Shown piece after piece: positions 42,381 to 49,002 of a DNA stretch of 64,000 bases; positions within the stretch are counted from its first letter, which is position 1; every line of letters begins with the position of its first letter. Source of the stretch: Inquilinus sp052113205 (lineage in GTDB: Bacteria; Pseudomonadota; Alphaproteobacteria; DSM-16000; Inquilinaceae); the NCBI RefSeq assembly GCF_052113205.1, contig NZ_JBFRCU010000016.1, forward strand, positions 1-64,000, read 5' to 3'. The notes under the pieces are model-generated. The model had not been told where the DNA came from and did no database searches. It was given only the letters and a program-made list of their open reading frames with translations. A program made the translations under genes and the position numbers.

Positions 42381-42648
42381 GCAGGGCGAGGTCGTCAAGG
42401 TCCCGTTCCCCTAGACCGACCGGGCGAGGCGGCGCACGGACTGCTCTGGGTCGCGATGATCACCAGCGCCGAGAACCACGGCTGGCCGGAGGACGTGCCG
42501 ATCACCGATCTTGGCGAGGCCGGCCTGCCGGCGCCGTCCATCATCCGCCCTCCAAGATCGCGACGATTGAGGCCCGCGACGCCGAGCCGATCGGGACCGT
42601 GTCGGCGGAGGTGACCGCCGCCGTCCTGGACCGGATCCTGCGAGCTTG
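42367..42648 (+). pseudogene. MazF/PemK-type toxin, inactivated
   Basis: The ATG at 42367 overlaps the antitoxin end and begins MPSFRQGEVVKVPFP. A TAG at 42412-42414 then stands where the family has an aromatic residue before TD. Downstream, other frames keep recognisable toxin pieces: AHGLLWVAMITSAENHGWPEDVPI, and after a further shift KIATIEARDAEPIGTVSAEV and LDRIL. A segment between the two parts is missing. So the endoribonuclease has a nonsense codon, a deletion and at least one frameshift and cannot be made whole. Confidence 0.8.
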
Positions 42649-42741
42649 GGCATTGATGGTCCCTGCTCGGTCCCCGACCCAATTTGGACAGTGTCACCGC
42701 AATTCCGCAGCTCTGGGCAGCCTGGGGTGGCACAAATAGTC

Positions 42742-43017
42742 CTAGCGGAACAACTCGCTATGCGAGCCGATACGGACCAAACTCAGCGTTTGGTCATCCG
42801 GCTTAGCGTATATCATCACCAGATCGGACTTCACGTGGCAATCACGATAACCCTTCCAATCGCCGCCAAGGGCGTGGTCGCGATAGCTCTCGGGCATCTT
42901 GGCGTCGGTCGCTAATAGCTCGATCATCGGGATCAACACATTGTCCAAGGCGGCATCCGTCCGTTTCTCACGCTTGTAGTCGCTCTTGAACTTTGTGGTG
43001 CGTCCAATCGTGCGCAT
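42742..43017 (-). CDS. YafQ-type mRNA interferase toxin (RelE/ParE superfamily)
   Basis: The 91-aa protein aligns with E. coli YafQ. Catalytic residues are all there: H48 (YRDH), H61 (RDCH), D65 (SDL) and H86 (GSHSELF), within the pattern L-G-G-D-W-K-G-Y-R-D. YafQ cleaves mRNA on the ribosome. The ATG at 43017 overlaps the stop of the upstream 207-aa gene by one base (TGATG), which means coupled translation with a gene that is not a DinJ antitoxin. A GTG at 43020 is an alternative start. Confidence 0.88.
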   Translation of the reverse strand: MRTIGRTTKFKSDYKREKRTDAALDNVLIPMIELLATDAKMPESYRDHALGGDWKGYRDCHVKSDLVMIYAKPDDQTLSLVRIGSHSELFR

Positions 43018-43640
43018 CACAGGCCGTCCTTGGCGTCGTCCGCCGGAGGCGGCGGAGCGGGCGTCGCCGTGGCCGTCGCCGGGGTTGTGGGAGCCGGCGG
43101 CGGAGCCGTTTTTGGTGATACTGGATCCCAGGGAACCAACATATCGCTGGCACCGATGTCGAGCGCGGTTTCGACCAGTGCGTTGTAACTCGACTCAATG
43201 AGTCCTGGAGTCTTGATGTGATGATGCCAGCGCAGGATGTAGTGCGGATTCCAGATGATGGCGTTGCTCATCGGGCCGGACTTGCCAGCCTTGATATCAA
43301 TGAACTCCAGTTCCTGAAGCTTCTTCATCCGAGTCATCCACGTGTGCTCGCCACGCTGCCCCCCAAAGCCAGAGGAGTTGGCCAAATCGCCATGCTTGTT
43401 GAGCACCACGAAGCTGTTATCCCAGGTGTTGCACCAAAGGGTCATATAGGTCGACGAGACCGGTGCCCCCTTTGTCATCTCGTCCATGATCTTGAGGATC
43501 AGCGGGAAGGTTTTCGGGATTGTGGCAAACCCCTTGTAGGCTGTGCGATGCCACAGCCAGGGCAACATTCCCGGCCAATGGAGATCGCGGATCGCGAGCT
43601 GCTTCTTCACAATCGCACTCGCCGCTCTTGTCGTTACCAT
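43017..43640 (-). CDS. Unrecognised 207-aa protein coupled to the YafQ-type toxin
   Basis: Not recognised. The N-terminal 140 residues look globular and rich in aromatics (RDLHWPGMLPWLWHRTAYKGF; TYMTLWCNTWDNSFVVL), with a possible winged-helix segment TWMTRMKKLQELEFIDIKA. After PWDPVSP the tail becomes a Pro/Ala/Thr-rich linker (TAPPPAPTTPATATATPAP). No signal or membrane segment. It occupies the place where a DinJ antitoxin would be, directly upstream of and overlapping the toxin, so a regulatory or neutralising role is possible but unproven. Proteins of similar look occur near mobile genes in other alphaproteobacteria, as I recall it. Confidence 0.6.
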   Translation of the reverse strand: MVTTRAASAIVKKQLAIRDLHWPGMLPWLWHRTAYKGFATIPKTFPLILKIMDEMTKGAPVSSTYMTLWCNTWDNSFVVLNKHGDLANSSGFGGQRGEHTWMTRMKKLQELEFIDIKAGKSGPMSNAIIWNPHYILRWHHHIKTPGLIESSYNALVETALDIGASDMLVPWDPVSPKTAPPPAPTTPATATATPAPPPPADDAKDGL

Positions 43641-44038
43641 TGTCGGGAAACTCCAAAAATCTGGGCCGATAGCACTGTCACCGCCGATGGGTCACAATAT
43701 GAAGAGAAAATCGTTTTGAAACAATGATTTAGATTTCATCTGGCGTAACTCGAGTTTCGGGCCTGGCGCGATCTCAAACCATTAGGATTCGATGTTCATC
43801 GTAATACATCCGGAAAGATGCAATGGATAATGCAATGGGTTGCCAGTTTATTAAGCGATATCAATAGGTTAATTGTACCCTTAACTGTTCTTCTCATTCC
43901 TCGCTGTGCTTAAATGTGCTGACCGTGCTTCCCGTGCTGCCGGGATGGTCCGGAAGGGGTGGGGGTATTGATCCCGGGAGCGCAAGAGCACATTAAAGGG
44001 TTGTGGCTACAACGTAGCTCATAAACGGAAGTGATCTT
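43641..44038. other. AT-rich intergenic region with phased GTGCT repeats
   Basis: About 400 bp without a gene separate the divergent 207-aa gene and the DinJ-like gene. Four GTGCT copies begin at 43906, 43916, 43925 and 43934, that is, on one face of the helix. They may be an operator for the antitoxin downstream. The base composition is clearly lower in GC than the genome around it. Confidence 0.45.
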
Positions 44039-44413
44039 ATGGCTGCCACCGAAGTCGTTCGTGCTCGGGTTGATTCCAATCTCAAGAAGGAGGCTAGCGC
44101 CGTCCTTTCTGGGATGGGCCTCTCTGTGTCCGATGCGATCCGGATGATGCTAGTCCGCGTTGCGGCAGAGCGCGCGCTGCCTTTCGCGGTTCGCGAACCC
44201 AATCGCGAAACCCAGGCCAGTATGCGTGCTGCGGAGAGGGGCGAGATAGCACACTTCAGCAACGTGTCCGCGCTTATGGCTGATTTGAACGAAGAGGACG
44301 ACGAACCGCCGGCAAAACCCACTCCAAAAAAGGAGGCGCCGGAGCGACTTGCAGGAGCGACCAAGAGTGCCCGCAAGTCGATGGGCCGGCCCGCTTCTCA
44401 TGCTCGGCGCTAG
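44039..44413 (+). CDS. DinJ/RelB-family antitoxin (orphan)
   Basis: The 124-aa protein has a ribbon-helix-helix N-terminus (EVVRARVDSNLKKEASAVLSGMGLSVSDAIRMMLVRVAAERALPF) and the DinJ continuation (REPNRETQASMRAAERGE), ending MADLNEEDD. A basic, Lys/Pro-rich tail of about 40 residues (PPAKPTPKKEAPERL...) is added compared with typical DinJ. No toxin follows it. The only YafQ-type toxin nearby is about 1 kb away on the other strand. Confidence 0.85.
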   Translation: MAATEVVRARVDSNLKKEASAVLSGMGLSVSDAIRMMLVRVAAERALPFAVREPNRETQASMRAAERGEIAHFSNVSALMADLNEEDDEPPAKPTPKKEAPERLAGATKSARKSMGRPASHARR

Positions 44414-44698
44414 CTAGAAGGATAAGCCGATCCGACGATCAGGTCGGCAAGCAGTATGCTGCGGATCACCGCGGCGAGGCATTCGCCTGCGAGCTCGCTC
44501 GGAGAGTCAGAGAAAGGAACATTTGAAAATCGAATCGAATCAAGGAGTTATCTAAGTATTTGATTCTGCTTTAGAATCTTGACTATCCATAATCTAGGAG
44601 CTACAATTTTCTTTGGTAGGCAACGCTGGAATCACCCCAAGTCGCCAATTCGCGGTGGCAGCCTTCCAGCAATGGGAGGTGGTACAGGGGCCGGGGGC

Positions 44699-45544
44699 CT
44701 ACCACCCTTTCTGCAAGAAGCCGCAGTGCTCGAAAATGGGGCGTTGCTCTAGGGCCAGTTGCATTTCCCAGAGATCCGGCATCGTTTTGATACCGTAACC
44801 CATAATTCTACGATACCGGTCGCGCGCCATCCGAGGTCTAAGCAACTTTGCATATATCGGATCGCATTCTGCCGGCCTGTTTCTCTCGACGGCCTGAAAG
44901 AACGCGCCGGCTACGACATCAGCAAGTTGCAATCCTGCTCGCGCCTTGTGGTCCAATACAAATATTTCGTCAAAATCTATAACTGGCCAGTAGATATCAC
45001 CCGTATCTATAACTAGCCTACCAGTACGGCTTTGCAAATATAATTTTTGTAAGTAATTATGAAAATCGATATATCTCATCCCACCTCTTCTTGAGAATAC
45101 GATTCGAAGTTTTTGAGAACCTTTTTTTTCAGCAGGAACATGCCGATCGCAAAAATCCGTCACCCTCTCTAGCAAAAGCCGGCACATCCACCAATATAGC
45201 CAGGACTTATTTCCATCATCCAATTTACTGTTTTTATACTTTCTTATATTTTTCTTGTTCGACATAACCACAAAAAATCGACAGTCTTTAGAAGAAATAA
45301 CCTCACAGGCTATTAGTTTCTTTGCCGAAATTAGATCGGCAAAATGCAGATGCGAAGATTGAACGTTCTTAAATTTGGATAAAATCTCCCTCACCCAACT
45401 CAGAGTCTTGGTATCATTTTCGACTCTAACTAGAAAACATGAAATAACTAGCCATTCACTAGCGCCGTTGGCGTCGAATGGTTTGATTTTATCAATTCCG
45501 GTATCTCCGGATTCGTCAATATATGTTACAAATTTAACGACCAT
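44699..45544 (-). CDS. DUF3800-domain protein
   Basis: The 281-aa protein begins VKFVTYIDESGDTG (D10, E11, D14), the DUF3800 start. It has HLHFADLISAKK in the middle and the family's acidic end motif DHKARAGLQLADVVAGAFF (D198, D209). The acidic residues on predicted beta-strands resemble an RNase H-like nuclease arrangement, but activity is not established. It starts 8 nt after the Cas2-fold gene, with no good ribosome site of its own, so it is probably translated by coupling. Codon use is much more AT-rich than in the flanking genes, a sign of transfer. Confidence 0.82.
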   Translation of the reverse strand: MVVKFVTYIDESGDTGIDKIKPFDANGASEWLVISCFLVRVENDTKTLSWVREILSKFKNVQSSHLHFADLISAKKLIACEVISSKDCRFFVVMSNKKNIRKYKNSKLDDGNKSWLYWWMCRLLLERVTDFCDRHVPAEKKGSQKLRIVFSRRGGMRYIDFHNYLQKLYLQSRTGRLVIDTGDIYWPVIDFDEIFVLDHKARAGLQLADVVAGAFFQAVERNRPAECDPIYAKLLRPRMARDRYRRIMGYGIKTMPDLWEMQLALEQRPIFEHCGFLQKGW

Positions 45545-45552
45545 GGCAATAT

Positions 45553-45834
45553 CTACTTATTCCAGCTATCCAGAATGAAATCCGACACTTCCTTTGATAC
45601 ATTCTGCCAAGCAGCACTATTGTCGCTAGCGTTAACCACATAGACGGTGTCACTCGAATCCATCACAGCCCACAAAAAATCACACGCTTGTTTGGCAGTA
45701 TAATTCGATCTAACATACCAATATGATTTATGTATCTTTGCCCAATCACCGAGAGATTTGATTTTTTCAATTACCTTCTCGTAATCCTGTCCCGGACTAT
45801 AAAGGTCATATGAAATATGGAGATTGTTAGCCAT
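45553..45834 (-). CDS. Cas2-fold / SinR-like small protein
   Basis: The 93-aa protein has a ferredoxin-like start NLHISYDLYSPGQDYEKVIEKI-type (Asp10 after the first strand, as in Cas2) followed by GDWAKIHKSYWYVRS and a second half DSSDTVYVVNASDNSAAW. It matches the SinR/Cas2-like families (also related to VapD in fold), which are small dimeric proteins, some of them RNases. No CRISPR array or other cas gene is present. The ATG at 45834 has AGGTGATT upstream; MNEVI at 45849 is an alternative. It forms a two-gene unit with the DUF3800 gene. Confidence 0.75.
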   Translation of the reverse strand: MANNLHISYDLYSPGQDYEKVIEKIKSLGDWAKIHKSYWYVRSNYTAKQACDFLWAVMDSSDTVYVVNASDNSAAWQNVSKEVSDFILDSWNK

Positions 45835-45935
45835 AATCACCTCATTCAATAGGCATTCGAAAAATTGCCGCCGATCGCAAAATATAAACAGTATTCGGAT
45901 TTTGGTATAGATCTGTCGGCTGAAGGTTTGTTATC

Positions 45936-47549
45936 TCACCCCTCCAGCCACGTATCCGCCCAGGACGACGTCGCCCATCTCGGATTGGTCGCGATGTTGT
46001 GCAGGCGCCGGCTGGCGACGGTGATGAAGGTGAACTCCGCCGCCACGATCAGCGGCAGCTGGTCCGACGCCCGCACCTGGAACTGCTGGTACAGGTCGAT
46101 GCGCTTGGCGCGGTCGAGCTGTACCGCCGCCCGGTCGATCAGGTCGTTCATCGCCGGGTCGTCATAGCCGTACTGGTTCGAGAACGGCACGCCCGCCGGC
46201 AGGCCGCCGCGGTACAGGATGGTGGTCGAGATCGCCGGGTCGTTGCGGTAGACCGGCGAGCCGATCGCCAGGTCGAAGGCATGGTCGGTGTAGACCGCCT
46301 TGGTGTGGCCGGCCGCGTCGTTGGTCACCAGCGTCGCGTCGATGCCCACCGCCTGCAGCGCCTGGCGGAGGTAGTCGCCCATCTGGCGGGTCTGCTCGAA
46401 CCACGGCGCCGGCAGCAGGCGCAGGGCGAAGCGGGTGCCGCCGTCCTGGCGCGGATAGCCGGCCTGGTCCAGCAGGGCCTCGGCCTTCTTCGGGTCGAAG
46501 GCGTAGGCGGGGACATCCGGCGTGTAGAAGGGCACGCCGGTCTTCGGCACCGGGCCGGTGGCCGCGTCGGCATAGCCGCGGAAGATGGTGCCGACCACAT
46601 AGTCCCGGTCGATCGCATGGGCGATGGCGCGGCGGACGCGGACGTCCTGCAGCTCCTTGCGGCGGTGGTTGATCTCGACCGTCAGCTGGTAGGTGATGCC
46701 CTCATAGCCCTTGCGCACCACCGCGAGCTCCGGCAGGCCCTTCAGCCGCTCCAGCTCCTCCAGCGGCACGGCGGAGAAGGCGGAGAGCTGGATCTCCCCC
46801 GCCTCATGCGCCGCGACGATGGCGCCGCGGTCCGGCAGCACGCGGTAGACGATGCGGTCGAGCCAGGGCAGGCCGCCCGGGGCCCAGTAGGTCGGGTTCC
46901 GCTCCAGCAGGTAGTATTCGCCCGGCTTGTGCTCGCCGTAGCGGAAGGGGCCGGTGCCGACCAGCTGCTGGTTGTGCGGGTTGGTGTCGATGTCGACGCC
47001 CTCGTAGAGGTGCTTCGGCACCACGGCGGTCAGGGCCGGCAGGGCGTTCTCGACCAGCTGCAGCGGGATCGGCGTGGCGAAGCGGAGCACGGCGGTGCGG
47101 TCGTCCGGCGTGTCCACGCCTGCCAGGTCCTTGAACACCACCCGGCCGAGATTCTGCCGCTTGCTCCACAGCTCCGTCGCCGAGAAGGCGACGTCGGCCG
47201 AGGTGAAGGGCTTGCCGTCATGCCAGGTGACGCCGTCGCGCAGGGCGAAGGTGACGGACTTGCCGTCGGCGCTGCCCTGCCAGGCGGTGGCCAGCAGCGG
47301 GGTCAGCTTGCCGTCGGTGGCCATCTCGGCCAGCGGCTCGACCACCTTGCTGGCGACGTAGAACACGCCGTTGGAGGCGACCAGGGCCGGGTTGAGGTTG
47401 CGCGGCTCGGTGTCGGCCGCGACGGTCAGGGTGCCGCCCTTGACCGGATCCTGCGCCCAGGCCCGGCGGGGCCGCACCATCGACAGCATCGCGGTGGCGC
47501 CGACGCCGGACAGGAGGGCACGACGGGACAGCGGGAACCGGGGGGACAT
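45936..47549 (-). CDS. ABC transporter substrate-binding protein, family 5 (dipeptide/oligopeptide/nickel type)
   Basis: This periplasmic binding protein (537 aa) has a twin-arginine-like signal (LSRRALLSGVGATAMLSMVRPRRAWA). The SBP_bac_5 body shows GGTLTVAADTEPRNLNPAL, VTFALRDGVTWHDGKPFTSADVAFS, the signature LVGTGPFRY and VRRAIAHAIDRD. It should deliver peptides or similar solutes to a DppBCDF-type permease; the four such genes lie at 33477-37201 on the same strand. The stop lies about 100 bp before the Cas2-fold gene. Confidence 0.92.
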   Translation of the reverse strand: MSPRFPLSRRALLSGVGATAMLSMVRPRRAWAQDPVKGGTLTVAADTEPRNLNPALVASNGVFYVASKVVEPLAEMATDGKLTPLLATAWQGSADGKSVTFALRDGVTWHDGKPFTSADVAFSATELWSKRQNLGRVVFKDLAGVDTPDDRTAVLRFATPIPLQLVENALPALTAVVPKHLYEGVDIDTNPHNQQLVGTGPFRYGEHKPGEYYLLERNPTYWAPGGLPWLDRIVYRVLPDRGAIVAAHEAGEIQLSAFSAVPLEELERLKGLPELAVVRKGYEGITYQLTVEINHRRKELQDVRVRRAIAHAIDRDYVVGTIFRGYADAATGPVPKTGVPFYTPDVPAYAFDPKKAEALLDQAGYPRQDGGTRFALRLLPAPWFEQTRQMGDYLRQALQAVGIDATLVTNDAAGHTKAVYTDHAFDLAIGSPVYRNDPAISTTILYRGGLPAGVPFSNQYGYDDPAMNDLIDRAAVQLDRAKRIDLYQQFQVRASDQLPLIVAAEFTFITVASRRLHNIATNPRWATSSWADTWLEG

Positions 47550-47903
47550 GGCGGACCTCGAGGCAAGGAGTCGGTCCAGTCTAGCCCAGCGCGGCGGCCC
47601 CACAAGGTAGAATCGGCCGAATAAACGACAAGTTGTCGTGAATTCGTAGCTGGCGCGCCGGCGGGTCGGGGCGATCGCGTGAAAGCAGTGCGACGTCGAC
47701 AGCCTTGCATTGCCTCTCCCGCCTGGCGGGAGAGGTAATCTGCGCCCTATCCGCCACCGGAGACGCTTCAAGCGATTGCCCTGGCCGGCGGGACGCCGAG
47801 GATTGCGCCGGCCGCCGCCGCCATGCCACAACGGGGGCCAGCCCACAGGCCGGCGGTCGAGGCCCAGCCCTCCCGCCCGGGCCGGAACCAGGAGGAGACC
47901 GGG
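47550..47903. other. Intergenic region between the binding-protein gene and aldolase
   Basis: About 350 bp lie between divergent genes, so two promoters should lie here. It holds one family A repeat and an AT-richer patch near 47615-47645. No gene or RNA was found. Confidence 0.4.
47712..47736. repeat. Palindromic repeat, family A (simple hairpin)
   Basis: GCCTCTCCCGCC-TGG-CGGGAGAGGT lies in the aldolase upstream region. The loop differs from the CAAG copies and matches the outer hairpin at 61884. Confidence 0.82.
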
Positions 47904-48800
47904 ATGTCCCAGGACGCGATGGCGGCGCAGATGTCGGAGAAGCCGGGATTCATCGCCGCGCTGGACCAGAGCGGCGGGTCGACCCCCGGCGCGCTGCGGC
48001 TGTACGGCATCCCGGACAGCGCCTACAGCGGCGACGACGAGATGTTCCGGCTGATGCATGAGATGCGGGTGCGGATCATGACCGCGCCGGCCTTCACCGG
48101 CGACAAGGTGATCGGCGCGATCCTGTTCGAGAAGACCATGGACGGCCAGGCCGAGGGTAAGCCGGTGCCGACCTTCCTGTGGCAGGAGCGGGGCGTGGTG
48201 CCGTTCCTGAAGGTCGACAAGGGACTGCACCCGGAGGCCGACGGCGTCAGCCTGATGAAGCCGATCCCGGGGCTGGACGCGCTGCTGGAGCGGGCCAGGG
48301 CGCTGGGCGTCTACGGCACCAAGGCGCGCTCGGTCGCCAACCTGGCGTCGCAGAGCGGCATCGCCGCGCTGGTGGCGCAGCAGTTCGAGCTGGGGGCGCA
48401 GATCTCCGCCCACGGGCTGATGCCGATCCTGGAGCCGGAGGTGCTGATCAAGAGCCCCGACAAGGCCGGGGCCGAGCGGATCCTGCGGGAAGAGATCCTG
48501 AAGGGGCTGGACACGCTGCCGGCCGGGCAGCAGGTGATGCTGAAGCTGACCATCCCGGAGGAGCCGGGCTTCTATGCCGGGCTGATCGCGCACAAGGCGG
48601 TGGCCCGGGTGGTCGCCCTGTCCGGCGGCTACACCCGCGCCGACGCCTGCCGCCGCCTGGCCGCCAACCCCGGCATGATCGCCAGCTTCTCGCGCGCTCT
48701 GGTCGAGGAGTTGAAGCGCGACATGAGCGATGCGGAGTTCAACGCGGCGCTGGCGAAGGCGGTGGACGAGATCTATCGGGCGTCGACGGCGCAGGGGTAA
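47904..48800 (+). CDS. Class I fructose-bisphosphate aldolase
   Basis: This is a Schiff-base aldolase of glycolysis/gluconeogenesis of the bacterial class I type (298 aa). Motifs: PGFIAALDQSGGSTPGAL at the start, GVVPFLKVDKGLHPEADGVSLMKPIPGLD with a substrate-contact lysine, GTKARSV, and LEPEVLIKSPDK. The Schiff-base lysine lies in VMLKLTIPEE. The ATG at 47904 has GGAGGAGA upstream. A family C repeat follows the stop. Confidence 0.9.
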   Translation: MSQDAMAAQMSEKPGFIAALDQSGGSTPGALRLYGIPDSAYSGDDEMFRLMHEMRVRIMTAPAFTGDKVIGAILFEKTMDGQAEGKPVPTFLWQERGVVPFLKVDKGLHPEADGVSLMKPIPGLDALLERARALGVYGTKARSVANLASQSGIAALVAQQFELGAQISAHGLMPILEPEVLIKSPDKAGAERILREEILKGLDTLPAGQQVMLKLTIPEEPGFYAGLIAHKAVARVVALSGGYTRADACRRLAANPGMIASFSRALVEELKRDMSDAEFNAALAKAVDEIYRASTAQG

Positions 48801-48816
48801 GGGCCGCCCCCACACC

Positions 48817-48902
48817 GTCATTGCGAGCGCAGCGAAGCAATCCATGCATCAGTTCGTGCGGAACGATGGATTGCTTCGTCGGCTTCGCCTCCTCGCAATG
48901 AC
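48817..48902. repeat. Palindromic repeat, family C
   Basis: GTCATTGCGAGCGCAGCGAA opens the unit and GGCTTCGCCTCCTCGCAATG nearly closes it, with GCAATCCAT / ATGGATTGC inside. It lies 16 bp after the aldolase stop and may act as its 3' stabilising hairpin. Confidence 0.88.
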
Positions 48903-49002
48903 GGTGAGGAATGGCGGAGGCATCCCAGCGGACCAGAACAATTCGTGACCATTCCCGTGCGTCGGGGCTGGTGCCGGCGCGGCGCGCCCCTATAGTGCGC
49001 GC

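Noticed and set aside
44414..44540. A short open frame after the DinJ-like gene ending KQYAADHRGEAFACELARR
   Set aside because: No start codon with a ribosome site and no resemblance to a toxin; it might be a gene remnant but cannot be supported.
45553..45834. A CRISPR-Cas locus around the Cas2-fold gene
   Set aside because: No repeat-spacer array, cas1 or effector gene is visible in the window; the protein is better called SinR/Cas2-like.
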